Source of the DNA: Flavobacteriales bacterium
GTDB taxonomy: Bacteria; Bacteroidota; Bacteroidia; Flavobacteriales_D; JAHECK01
Assembly: GCA_024641785.1 (NCBI GenBank)
Contig: JAHECK010000009.1
Coordinates: 1 to 47,741, forward strand
Direction of reading: 5' to 3'
Length of the DNA: 47,741 nucleotides
The notes beneath the pieces were generated by a model. That model was not told where the DNA came from and made no database searches. It saw only the letters and a program-made list of their open reading frames with translations. A program made the translations under genes and the position numbers. How positions within the stretch are numbered: position 1 is the stretch's first letter; each line of letters opens with the position of its first letter. This document shows, piece by piece, positions 25,170 through 33,594 of the stretch.

Positions 25170-26575
25170 TATTTATCGTAGCCTAAAATTTTAAACATTT
25201 CTTCTGCCGATTGCTCATTTCGATATACATAATCGATAATATTCCCTTTTTCATCCCGATCTATGATCACATGTTTAGGCGAGGGGATCAAGCAATGTTT
25301 AATTCCTCCGTATCCTGAGATCGCATCCTGATAGGCTCCTGTATGAAAGAATCCAACATATAAGGGTTCTTTATCATCATTAGAATAGCTAGGAAGCATT
25401 ACTTCCTGATTTAAGTCTTCAGAATTATAATAATCAGAATGGTCGCAGGAAATTCCGCCTAAATTAATTCGAGCAGGTTCATTAAACCATTTATTAATAG
25501 GAAGTAAAATAAATTTCTCGTGTATTGACCATGCATCAGGAATGGTATTCATTAAACTATTGTTTATGATATACCATGTTTCCGTATCATTCTGATGTTT
25601 CTGTTCCAATACTTCAAAAATGATCGCTCCGCTTTCTCCAACCGTATATTTTCCGAACTCTGTATAAATATTTGGTTCTGTTACTTTTTCATTATCACAG
25701 GCGTCTTTAATATTCTTTACAATTTCATTGATCATGTATTCATAATCATAACTAAAGCCAAGATTATTACGAATTGGAAAGCCTCCTCCAAGATTAAAAG
25801 AATCGAGCGATTTACTTTCTTTTTTAAGACTTGTATAAATATTTAGTGCTTTTTGAAATTCACCCCAGTAATATAGGCTGTCTTTAATTCCGGAATCAAC
25901 AAAAAAGTGAAGCATTTTTAATTCAACGTGCTCATTTCCTTTAATATTTTCTCTAAAAAATTGCACCAATTCATTTTGTCTGATCCCGAGTCTTGATGTA
26001 TAATATGAAGATTGTGGTTCTTCATTGATCGCCATCCGAATACCGATCTTGATAATATTTTTTCCTGCGGCAGTAATTAATCTATCTAATTCACTTTTAC
26101 TATCAAGAACAACGATAATGTTCGAAAAACCCATTTCTTGTATTGAAACGATCTTATTGAGATAATCATTTGTTTTGTATCCGTTACAAATAATGGTTCT
26201 CTTTTTGTCGATTTTTTTCTCCCTGAATAAATTAAGGATAAGATCGATATCAAAAGAAGATGAAGTCTCTAGATGGACATTATGTTTTAATGCCTCACTA
26301 ACCACATGCGAAAAGTGATTACACTTAGTGCAATAACAATAATTATAGGTTCCTTTATAATTGTTCTTCTTTATCGCTCTATTAAATAGGTTTCTTGCCT
26401 TTTTGATCTGATCACCAATTTTTGGCAAATAAATAAAACGAAAAGGTGTACCGTATTTCTCGATCAAGTGTTTAAGGGGGATACCATGAAAGGTAAGATT
26501 GCCATTATTGAGATCAAATCCCTCTTGTGGGAAATAATACGTCTGGTCAATTAAATCGAAGTAAGTATTTTTCAT
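25169..26575 (-). CDS. speA: Arginine decarboxylase, short Bacteroidetes type
   Basis: 468 residues with an alanine-racemase-like TIM barrel and beta domain. The PLP lysine is Lys84 in YCYCTKCNHFSH, with NIIVVLDSKSELD and the glycine-rich FNLGGGFPIRNN at about 260-272 binding phosphate. The C-terminal part has GISCDHSDYYN and FFHTGAYQDAISGYGG. It makes agmatine from arginine. The protein is about 160 residues shorter than E. coli SpeA, lacking most of the inserted helical domains, as in other Bacteroidetes. First gene of the speA-speB-DHS-like operon. A near-consensus -7 element (TAATATTG, complement of 26619-26626) lies about 45 bases upstream. Confidence 0.88.
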   Translation of the reverse strand: MKNTYFDLIDQTYYFPQEGFDLNNGNLTFHGIPLKHLIEKYGTPFRFIYLPKIGDQIKKARNLFNRAIKKNNYKGTYNYCYCTKCNHFSHVVSEALKHNVHLETSSSFDIDLILNLFREKKIDKKRTIICNGYKTNDYLNKIVSIQEMGFSNIIVVLDSKSELDRLITAAGKNIIKIGIRMAINEEPQSSYYTSRLGIRQNELVQFFRENIKGNEHVELKMLHFFVDSGIKDSLYYWGEFQKALNIYTSLKKESKSLDSFNLGGGFPIRNNLGFSYDYEYMINEIVKNIKDACDNEKVTEPNIYTEFGKYTVGESGAIIFEVLEQKHQNDTETWYIINNSLMNTIPDAWSIHEKFILLPINKWFNEPARINLGGISCDHSDYYNSEDLNQEVMLPSYSNDDKEPLYVGFFHTGAYQDAISGYGGIKHCLIPSPKHVIIDRDEKGNIIDYVYRNEQSAEEMFKILGYDK

Positions 26576-26734
26576 TTAATTAGGTAAGGAGGGCTATTTA
26601 AATTCAATTTATATATTGCAATATTAAGTCATTTATTTAAAAAGGAATTAATAAAAATCATATGGGGTGTATATTCGTTTTAAGTATTGCTGTGTCTCGC
26701 TTTCTTCATGAAAGAAAATTTAAATAAAACGGGC

Positions 26735-27793
26735 TTATAACCAACGTTTTCTTTTGAAATAGAAAAGCATTAAAATGGAAATAAATACCATTACTCCCCA
26801 AACTATAAAATAGGCATTTTTATAATGAAGTTCGGGTATGTTTTCGAAGTTCATTCCATAAATCCCTGCAATAAATGTAAGAGGAATAAATATGGTAGAA
26901 ATGATGGTAAGCAATTGCATTACTTGATTCATTTTATTACTCACCCCAGTTTGATAAAGATCCATGATTCCTGCCAGAATATCCCGCTGAGAATCAATAC
27001 TGTCGTTTACATGAATAATATGCTCATAAACATCTCTTAAATATCGTTTAGTCTCTTCCTGTATCATCGTTACATCTTTGTGCAAGTTTGTTACAGCATC
27101 TCTTAGAGGAGCCACTGCTTTTCTAAGATTTCGCAGCTCGTTTTTTAAGTGTTGAATTTCGAGAAGATTTTTACGATCGTTGGATAAAAGTACTTTTCCT
27201 TCCAACTTTTCAGTGGATTCACTAATAAACTCAGTGACGTAGAAATAATTATCAACGACTGTGTCGATCAAACGGTATAATAAATAATCAGATCCCTTAA
27301 AACGGATATTTCCTTTGCTTTCACGAATTCTTTCTCGAAGTACTTCAAAAACATCGCCTTGTTGTTCCTGAAAGGAGATTACCCAGGTTTTTCCTAAAAT
27401 GAAACTAATTTGTTCATTTACAATTGAATCCGCTTTTTTATTTAAACCTAACATTTTCAATGTGAGGAATATATAATTATCAAATTCTTCAATTTTTGGT
27501 CTATGACCGGTGTTTAAAACATCTTCCAGCAATAAGGGATGTAACTCGTAATGTTCTCCAAGTTGCTGAATGATCTCAGTTTGATGAAGACCATCTATGT
27601 TGATCCAGGTAATTTTTTCCGTATCTCTGTATTCGAAGCACTCTTCTATTGTTTCACAGATCTTCTCCGTATATGTATCTTTATCATAATCGATTACGGA
27701 GATCTTTATTTTCTGTGCTTTTTGCTTTCCAATATGAACCAGCGCCCCAGGAGGTAGACCCGCTTTTTTAGAATTTTTGGTCGTTTCAGTCAT
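26735..27793 (-). CDS. corA: Magnesium/cobalt transporter CorA
   Basis: 352 residues. The long acidic and coiled-coil cytoplasmic part is followed by two C-terminal transmembrane helices. The selectivity signature GMN is present in FIAGIYGMNFENIPEL just after the first helix. The C-terminus is basic (YFKRKRWL), as is typical. It forms a pentameric channel for Mg2+ in the inner membrane. The start overlaps the end of mscS by eight bases, so the two channels are made from one mRNA. Their coupling suggests a shared role in ion or osmotic balance, which is inference. Confidence 0.96.
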   Translation of the reverse strand: MTETTKNSKKAGLPPGALVHIGKQKAQKIKISVIDYDKDTYTEKICETIEECFEYRDTEKITWINIDGLHQTEIIQQLGEHYELHPLLLEDVLNTGHRPKIEEFDNYIFLTLKMLGLNKKADSIVNEQISFILGKTWVISFQEQQGDVFEVLRERIRESKGNIRFKGSDYLLYRLIDTVVDNYFYVTEFISESTEKLEGKVLLSNDRKNLLEIQHLKNELRNLRKAVAPLRDAVTNLHKDVTMIQEETKRYLRDVYEHIIHVNDSIDSQRDILAGIMDLYQTGVSNKMNQVMQLLTIISTIFIPLTFIAGIYGMNFENIPELHYKNAYFIVWGVMVFISILMLFYFKRKRWL

Positions 27794-28682
27794 TTAATTC
27801 GGATTTAGCATTTTTAGGCAGATCATTTTTATAAACGAGCGTCCGATAAGGGAATGGAATTTCAATACCTTCTGCATCAAATCTTTTCTTTACCGCTTTA
27901 TTAATATCACCATGCATTTGAAATACATTAAGCGGATCACTTGTCCATGCATAGGCTCTTAAATTCACGCTAAAATCTCCTAATGAAATAAGTCTGACCA
28001 TAACTTGCGGAACGCCTTCTTTCTTTTCTTTTTTAGTTCTATGGTCAATACAGAATTTATGCTTAACGGCTTCCTCCTGAATTATTTTTGTTGCAAGATC
28101 CACATCACTATCATAGCTAATTCCAAATTCTATAAAACGACAGGTGTTACTGTCTTTTATACTATCGTTTATGATGGTTTCATTTCCAACAATAGAATTT
28201 GGAATAACAATTCTTTTATTTTCAAAACTATTTAAAATAGTATGTCTTAGAGTAATATCTTCAACTACACCATAATCGAGTGTTCCTATTTTTATCAGAT
28301 CTCCAACTCTAAAAGGTTTAAACATCACGATAAAGATCCCATTAATTATATTTGAAAATGCTTGTTGCGCTGCAAATCCAATAATTGCTACTAATATACC
28401 TGCTCCTGCAAAAAGACTAATAGCTAAGGTTTTTAATTTTGGAATAAGCGAAACGATGGCACCGATGGCGATCAGCCAAATAATAAATGAAGCCGCATTT
28501 TTAAAAAAGCGATAACGAGTGGCATCTAAATTTAATTTATCCTGAGCAGATTCGAAAGATTTAGAGATAAGCCATCTAACGGATCGGGTAGCAATAATAG
28601 TCGCAATGAGTATAAAGATGATCAACAATACAAGTCGCAGGTCAATATGCAGACTATCTATGAATTTCTGTAAATTTATCAT
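27786..28682 (-). CDS. Small-conductance mechanosensitive channel family (MscS)
   Basis: 298 residues. Three hydrophobic segments lie at about 14-34, 57-81 and 84-110, the last being the pore-lining helix (ILVAIIGFAAQQAFSNIINGIFIVMF). The MscS beta domain follows (PFRVGDLIKIGTLDYGVVEDITLRHTI, KRIVIPNSIVGNETIIN) and a C-terminal alpha-beta domain (VMVRLISLGDFSVNLRAYAWT). It opens under membrane tension and releases solutes during hypo-osmotic shock. It comes first in the mscS-corA operon, and TAGATTTG (complement of 28730-28737) is a likely -7 element upstream. Confidence 0.95.
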   Translation of the reverse strand: MINLQKFIDSLHIDLRLVLLIIFILIATIIATRSVRWLISKSFESAQDKLNLDATRYRFFKNAASFIIWLIAIGAIVSLIPKLKTLAISLFAGAGILVAIIGFAAQQAFSNIINGIFIVMFKPFRVGDLIKIGTLDYGVVEDITLRHTILNSFENKRIVIPNSIVGNETIINDSIKDSNTCRFIEFGISYDSDVDLATKIIQEEAVKHKFCIDHRTKKEKKEGVPQVMVRLISLGDFSVNLRAYAWTSDPLNVFQMHGDINKAVKKRFDAEGIEIPFPYRTLVYKNDLPKNAKSELND

Positions 28683-28729
28683 TCTTGATAATTAGTAGTT
28701 ACTAAAGTAAAGGATTGCTTGATTCTTGG

Positions 28730-28737
28730 CAAATCTA
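28730..28737 (-). promoter_or_regulatory. Putative mscS-corA -7 promoter element
   Basis: On the minus strand this reads TAGATTTG, an exact TAnnTTTG match, 47 bases before the mscS ATG. No clear -33 TTG is visible. Confidence 0.5.
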
Positions 28738-28763
28738 CTATTAAATGAAAAGTGATGGGAATT

Positions 28764-30383
28764 CTAGCGTTTAATTTCCAGGTCAAGGAGATCGGTCACA
28801 ACATAATATCTTGGATCATCTATTGAGTTTTCAATAATATCTTCCAGCTTAGGATCCGCTTTTAATAGTAAGATCTTACATTCCGGACTCAAATGAGTTA
28901 GCTTAATTTGTTTTCCAAGTTCGATATATTTATGTGCAATATTACTTAGTGCTTCAATTCCCGAATGGTCACTTACTTTCGATTCGATAAAATCGATTTC
29001 AATCGAATCAGGATCAGTAGATGCATCAAATTTTGAATTAAAATTCTGAACCGATCCGAAAAATAATGGGCCCCATATTTCATAGACTTTGGTGCCATCT
29101 TCTTTTAATCTTTTTCTTGCACGGATCATGGTTGCATTTTGCCAGGCGAAAACGAGCGCTGAAATGATCACTCCGGAAATGACAGCGATTGCTAGATCCT
29201 GCCAAACTGTTATTGCGGAAACGGCAATGAGAACGATCGCATCTGATATTGGTATTTTATTGATGATTCGAATACTACTCCACGCAAAAGTGCCTACTAC
29301 CACCATAAACATTACGCCAACTAATGCAGCAATAGGAATTTGTTCGATCAATGGTGCACCAAAAAGAATAAATGCCAAAAGGGCTAGTGCTGCTACTATT
29401 CCTGATAATCTTCCGCGACCTCCTGAATTTACGTTGATAATGGATTGTCCGATCATGGCACAACCGCCCATTCCTCCAAACAAACCATTAAGCATATTTG
29501 CTCCGCCTTGGGCAACACATTCACGGTTTCCACTTCCTCTGCTATCTGTGATCTCATCAATAAGATTTATTGTCATCAACGATTCAATTAATCCTACTGC
29601 AGCTAAAAGAAATGCCGTTGAAAGAATGAGACCCCAATTTCCTTCTAAGGTATAGAAAAGGGAGAATATTTGACTTTGAAAGGAGGGTAATGAACCCTCA
29701 AGTCCGGTACCACCTCCATCAACAATAAAAGAACCAACCGTACTAACATTAAGACCTCCAAAAATAGTAATACTTGCTACCACAATAATGGCAACAAGTG
29801 CTCCGGGTATCTTTAAAGTAATTTTAGGAAGGAAATACATGATTGCCATTGTCAATGCTACGAGCCCAAGCATAATATATAATTCACTCCCACTTAACCA
29901 CTCCATTCCTCCATTAACATTCTCTTTGAACATACCCAATTGAGAAATAAAAATGACGATCGCGAGTCCGTTAACGAAACCTAGCATCACCGGATGGGGA
30001 ATAAGTCGTACAAATTTTCCTAACCTTAAAAATCCGGCTGACATTTGAATCGCTCCAACGATTAAAAGCGTAATGAATAACCATTGAAGACCAAGATTTT
30101 CTATTGGATTTTCAAGAGTGATCCCAACCTCATTTCCTTGTTGGATCATATGCACCATAACTACTGCCATAGCACCAGTCGCACCCGAGATCATACCCGG
30201 ACGACCGCCAAATAAAGAGGTAACTAATCCCATCATAAAGGCGCCATATAATCCGACCAAAGGATCTATACCTGCCACAAAAGCAAAAGCTACTGCTTCC
30301 GGTACCAATGCTAAAGCAACGGTTAATCCGGAAAGAATATCATTTTTTGGACTTGGCATAAAGGTGTGAAAGAACTTGATCAT
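28764..30383 (-). CDS. SulP-family inorganic anion transporter
   Basis: 539 residues. About 12 hydrophobic segments fill the first 415 residues, with SulP motifs near the start (GLTVALALVPEAVAFAFVAGIDPLVGLYGAF), in the middle (GAIQMSAGFLRLGKFVRLIPHPVMLGFVNGLAI) and LFGGMGGCAMIGQSIINVNSGGRGRLS. A cytoplasmic STAS domain follows from about 430 to the end. It moves sulfate, bicarbonate or a similar anion across the inner membrane; the ion cannot be read off. No carbonic anhydrase or sulfate assimilation gene is next to it. TATCTTTG (complement of 30409-30416) is a likely -7 element, giving a leader of about 19 nt. Confidence 0.94.
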   Translation of the reverse strand: MIKFFHTFMPSPKNDILSGLTVALALVPEAVAFAFVAGIDPLVGLYGAFMMGLVTSLFGGRPGMISGATGAMAVVMVHMIQQGNEVGITLENPIENLGLQWLFITLLIVGAIQMSAGFLRLGKFVRLIPHPVMLGFVNGLAIVIFISQLGMFKENVNGGMEWLSGSELYIMLGLVALTMAIMYFLPKITLKIPGALVAIIVVASITIFGGLNVSTVGSFIVDGGGTGLEGSLPSFQSQIFSLFYTLEGNWGLILSTAFLLAAVGLIESLMTINLIDEITDSRGSGNRECVAQGGANMLNGLFGGMGGCAMIGQSIINVNSGGRGRLSGIVAALALLAFILFGAPLIEQIPIAALVGVMFMVVVGTFAWSSIRIINKIPISDAIVLIAVSAITVWQDLAIAVISGVIISALVFAWQNATMIRARKRLKEDGTKVYEIWGPLFFGSVQNFNSKFDASTDPDSIEIDFIESKVSDHSGIEALSNIAHKYIELGKQIKLTHLSPECKILLLKADPKLEDIIENSIDDPRYYVVTDLLDLEIKR

Positions 30384-30408
30384 GGACTTAGGGTTTTAAA
30401 AAAGGGTG

Positions 30409-30416
30409 CAAAGATA
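30409..30416 (-). promoter_or_regulatory. Putative sulP -7 promoter element
   Basis: On the minus strand this reads TATCTTTG, an exact match to TAnnTTTG, 26 bases before the ATG of the SulP gene. The -33 element is not clear. Confidence 0.55.
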
Positions 30417-30499
30417 GTTTTATTCGATTAGTGCTTGAATTGCCTAATCATTTGCATCATTTAGAATGGAAGGATTCTATTAGGTAATTTTATTTATTT

Positions 30500-31069
30500 C
30501 TAAGTAATTTTTTTAACGTATTGAGTGAGAATAACAATGTTTTGTCCGTTAATTTTCCCTTCAATTTGCTCTCCGTTCTCTTTTACCAAAGAAATTCTTC
30601 GGACAGCTGTACCGCGCTTTGCAGTAAAATTTGCTCCTTTTACATTAAGGTCTTTAACTAAAACAACTGTATCGCCGGATTGTAATAGATCTCCGTTAGC
30701 ATCCAGATGAGTAACTACAAATAAGGGTTCTTCTCCTGCTCCATCCGATTTAGCCAAGGCCAAAGTTTTATCGTCGAGGTATAACATATCTAAAAGATCG
30801 ACAGGCCATACTTCTGATCGAAGTCGATTAAGCATTCGCCAGGCCATTGCCTGAACCGCAGGAATTTCACTCCACATACTGTCATTTAAACAACGCCAGT
30901 GATTTACAATCACTTTTTCAGGGTCTTCGATTTGTTCTAAACAGGAAGTACAGACCAAAATAGCCTCATCCATACTTGGAGGAATTTTATAGACCTTTAA
31001 ATTTTCAGTTGCTGCACACAATTCGCATTTTGATCCACTGCGTTCTAATAGTTCTTTTTCGATGCTCAT
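30500..31069 (-). CDS. PhnA/YjdM-family zinc-ribbon protein
   Basis: 189 residues when started at ATG 31069. The N-terminus MSIEKELLERSGSKCELC with Cys15/Cys18 and Cys40/Cys43 forms a zinc ribbon. The C-terminal beta domain (SGDTVVLVKDLNVKGANFTAKRGTAVRRIS) is the conserved PhnA/YjdM core. A longer frame begins at 31246, but I reject it: ATG 31069 has AAGGA upstream and a consensus promoter at 31118-31151, and the 59 extra residues match nothing and overlap the photolyase gene. No phosphonate genes are adjacent; PhnA proteins are not the phosphonoacetate hydrolase despite the name. The role is unknown. Confidence 0.9.
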   Translation of the reverse strand: MSIEKELLERSGSKCELCAATENLKVYKIPPSMDEAILVCTSCLEQIEDPEKVIVNHWRCLNDSMWSEIPAVQAMAWRMLNRLRSEVWPVDLLDMLYLDDKTLALAKSDGAGEEPLFVVTHLDANGDLLQSGDTVVLVKDLNVKGANFTAKRGTAVRRISLVKENGEQIEGKINGQNIVILTQYVKKIT

Positions 31070-31117
31070 TTTACTTCCTTGTTTTATTGTATGGCTATAA
31101 TTCTGTTTACTTTTTTG

Positions 31118-31151
31118 CAAAAGTATCATATTAGAGGTGCTAAGCCGCAAA
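31118..31151 (-). promoter_or_regulatory. Putative phnA promoter
   Basis: Minus strand: TTTG (31151-31148), a 22-base spacer and TACTTTTG (31125-31118). The start of transcription would be near 31111, about 42 bases before the ATG at 31069. It supports the shorter start for the PhnA-like gene. Confidence 0.6.
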
Positions 31152-31178
31152 CTAAATTCAATTTTATTTTCTAAGTTT

Positions 31179-32468
31179 TTAAGATCTGTCGGAAAGACCA
31201 ATTTTATATGCTTCCAGCGCTCTATTTCGAGCAAATTTGTGTTCAATCATTGGTTCAGGATAATTAAAACTATTCAAATCCTTTACCCAGGTATTGATAT
31301 ACTTTAGCTCCTTATCGAATTTTTTAACTTGTTCCATCGGATTAAAAATTCTGAAATATGGAGCCGAATCACATCCGGTACCTGCTGCCCATTGCCAATT
31401 TCCATTATTAGAGGATAATTCATAATCCAGTAATTTCATTGCGAAATAAGCTTCGCCCCATCGCCAGTCGATCAATAGATGTTTGCATAAAAAGCCTGCG
31501 GTAATCATTCTCACGCGATTATGCATATATCCGCTTTCATTTAATTGTCGCATTCCGGCATCAACGATCGGATAACCTGTTTTTCCCTCGCACCATCTTT
31601 TAAAATCATCCTCATTTTTATTCCACTTTATTCCATCATACTTTGCTTTGAAATTATCATGTACAACATGTGGGAAATGAAAAAGGATCTGCATAAAAAA
31701 CTCTCTCCAGATCAATTCACTTAAAAAAGACTCATTTTTTAAATTGAATTGTAAAAGCACTTCTCTTATGCTTACTGTTCCAAATCGAAGGTGTGGACTT
31801 AAATAGCTTGTTTTATCCATTGCGGGAAAATTTCGCACTTCCGAATATTGATCAATGGCGGAAAGGTCATAATCTCTTACTTTTATATGAGAAGCTACAA
31901 AGCCAAGCTCTTTTAGTGTGGGGAATGGAATTTTGATCTGATGAAAAGAGTTAATATTTTTTAATTTATTTGATTTTAACTCCTTGGAATTGAATTTCTT
32001 AAGCCATTTGTTCTTATAAGGAGTAAAAACAGTATATGGATTTCCGTCTTCTTTTAATATCTCATTTTCTTCAAAGATCACCTGATCCTTAAAAGTAAAA
32101 AATCCGATGCCTTTTTCTGATAAATACTTTTTAATTTCATTATCTCTTCGAATAGCATAAGGTTCATAATCTTTATTCAGAAAGACACTTTCAATTTCAA
32201 ATTTGGAAGTGAGTTGTTGCCAGATCTCAATCGGCTTGCCTTTTAAACAAAGAAGGGAACTCCCGTATTTATTTAATTCTTTATTAAGTATTTCCAGATT
32301 TTGGTAGATAAAACTCACTCTTGCATCATCCTTAGGAAGTTCATTAAGAATAAGTTCATCAAAAATAAAGACAGGAAGAATGGGTAGCTCTGATTTTATA
32401 GCCTCCTCTAAAGCTATATTGTCATTGAGTCTTAGGTCTCTTCTGATCCAAAAAATTGAAATCTTCAT
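31179..32468 (-). CDS. phr: Deoxyribodipyrimidine photolyase
   Basis: 429 residues. The N-terminal alpha/beta antenna-binding domain starts MKISIFWIRRDLRLNDNIALEEAI, and the C-terminal FAD domain holds SYLSPHLRFGTVSIREV, LIWREFFMQILFHFP, DAGMRQLNESGYMHNRVRMI and LSSNNGNWQWAAGTGCDSAPYFRIFNP. The last stretch is the core CPD class I photolyase/cryptochrome motif, with an Asn near the flavin and the electron-transfer Trp in WQWAAG. It repairs UV-made cyclobutane dimers using blue light. It starts three bases after the SRPBCC gene, so both are in one operon. Confidence 0.95.
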   Translation of the reverse strand: MKISIFWIRRDLRLNDNIALEEAIKSELPILPVFIFDELILNELPKDDARVSFIYQNLEILNKELNKYGSSLLCLKGKPIEIWQQLTSKFEIESVFLNKDYEPYAIRRDNEIKKYLSEKGIGFFTFKDQVIFEENEILKEDGNPYTVFTPYKNKWLKKFNSKELKSNKLKNINSFHQIKIPFPTLKELGFVASHIKVRDYDLSAIDQYSEVRNFPAMDKTSYLSPHLRFGTVSIREVLLQFNLKNESFLSELIWREFFMQILFHFPHVVHDNFKAKYDGIKWNKNEDDFKRWCEGKTGYPIVDAGMRQLNESGYMHNRVRMITAGFLCKHLLIDWRWGEAYFAMKLLDYELSSNNGNWQWAAGTGCDSAPYFRIFNPMEQVKKFDKELKYINTWVKDLNSFNYPEPMIEHKFARNRALEAYKIGLSDRS

Positions 32469-32471
32469 AAG

Positions 32472-32936
32472 CTAAAATTCCCCAAATAATTCAATGAGTG
32501 ACTTTTCACGATAGTCAAAGATCTCATCGATTTTTTTAGCGATTACCAAGGAATTAGCAATATTTCCTAAAAAGCCAAAGGGGGGTTTATAGCTTACAAT
32601 GTCTGACATTAAAGTTCCGCCTTCGATCGCTTTAATTCTATGCTGATGATGCCAGATCGTATAAGGTCCGACACGTTGCTCATCTACAAAAAACTCATGT
32701 TCCTTTACATGCGTAATTTCAGTCACCCAGTTTGTTTTAATCCCAAACAAAGGCTTCACGATATAGGAAATGATCATTCCTGGATACATTTTATCAGGCA
32801 GGTTTTTTGTTGTAACGTTAAAACCCATATAATCAGGAGTAATTTTTTTAAGATTTTTAGGTGAAGAGATAAACTCCCAGACTTCTTCCACACTTGCCGG
32901 AATTTTTTGCTCTTTATATAATTGGAATAGTGCCAC
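32472..32936 (-). CDS. SRPBCC-fold protein linked to photolyase
   Basis: 154 residues. Start MALFQLYKEQKIPASVEEVWEFISSPKNLKKITPDYMGF, then MYPGMIISYIVKPLFGIKTNWVTEITHV, EQRVGPYTIWHHQHRIK and the C-terminal helix NSLVIAKKIDEIFDYREKSLIELF. This is the SRPBCC ligand-binding fold of the 'cell division inhibitor'-type group. It has no signal peptide. Its stop is three bases upstream of the photolyase start, so it probably acts with light or UV response. Ligand unknown. Confidence 0.85.
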   Translation of the reverse strand: MALFQLYKEQKIPASVEEVWEFISSPKNLKKITPDYMGFNVTTKNLPDKMYPGMIISYIVKPLFGIKTNWVTEITHVKEHEFFVDEQRVGPYTIWHHQHRIKAIEGGTLMSDIVSYKPPFGFLGNIANSLVIAKKIDEIFDYREKSLIELFGEF

Positions 32937-32975
32937 TATTGATATTATGTTTTTTTTAGAGACTAAATAAAAGGT

Positions 32976-33485
32976 TTATTTTAGTCCATTAAGTGTTCTG
33001 ACCCTGCTGTCTTTTGTGTCTTCGATCAAGCTAATAAAACTATCGCGCTCTTCGAAACTCATTTTTCGAAGTTCGATATTGATCGATAAGCCATAGGCAT
33101 AAAATGAAAATACTTTTTTTACTGACATGATAAATAACAGAATGTAGATCAGTGATACAGCGATAGACAAATACAAAATTAAGTGAGCAGTCTTAGGACC
33201 AATATGAACATCATCAAATAAAAATTGTATTAATTCTGTCTGAAACAGACTTTTATTCATAAACAAAACGCTTCCATTTATGAGAAGAAAATAAATAATA
33301 GATCGCCAAAGCAAATTTAATTTACGTACAGTCTTTAATTGACAAGAAGTTAATTCTTCGAGCATAATGCTTTTAATTGAGCTTCCAAATACATTGCTTT
33401 TCATTTCACGAAGACGATGACTGGTCAATAAAAATTGCTTATTGCTTGATTGCCAAATCAATTTTTCATCTTTAAGATCTTTCAT
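32976..33485 (-). CDS. Hypothetical two-TM protein, possible bacterial PH-like domain
   Basis: 169 residues. The first 55 residues (LIWQSSNKQFLLTSHRLREM, SIKSIMLEELTSCQLKT) look like the first strands of a bacterial PH (bPH) domain. Two transmembrane helices then follow, at about 59-76 and 100-121, inserted within the domain. A short C-terminal part (FYAYGLSINIELRKMSFEERDSFISLIED) could close the fold. It lies 39 bases upstream of the photolyase-operon gene on the same strand and may be part of that operon. No function is known. The bPH call is tentative. Confidence 0.6.
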   Translation of the reverse strand: MKDLKDEKLIWQSSNKQFLLTSHRLREMKSNVFGSSIKSIMLEELTSCQLKTVRKLNLLWRSIIYFLLINGSVLFMNKSLFQTELIQFLFDDVHIGPKTAHLILYLSIAVSLIYILLFIMSVKKVFSFYAYGLSINIELRKMSFEERDSFISLIEDTKDSRVRTLNGLK

Positions 33486-33542
33486 ATAGGGAATAAATAA
33501 TTCAAATTTTAACTAAGCTATTTACAAATGGATATTATGCTG

Positions 33543-33550
33543 TATGTTTG
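33543..33550 (+). promoter_or_regulatory. Putative -7 promoter of the RimB-RimK fusion
   Basis: TATGTTTG matches TAnnTTTG exactly, 44 bases before the GTG start at 33595. A TTTA at 33521-33524 lies where the -33 element is expected but is not consensus. Confidence 0.5.
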
Positions 33551-33594
33551 ATATCTTGTTAAGATTTCAAGTTTTAAAATTAATTAATTATTAA

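Noticed and set aside
29089-29655. 188-residue frame opposite the SulP gene
   Set aside because: It is the reverse of the strongly supported transporter with membrane-segment-derived composition and no start signals.
30500-31069. Phosphonate degradation locus
   Set aside because: Only PhnA-like; no C-P lyase or phosphonatase gene is nearby, and PhnA proteins of this type are not known to cleave phosphonates.
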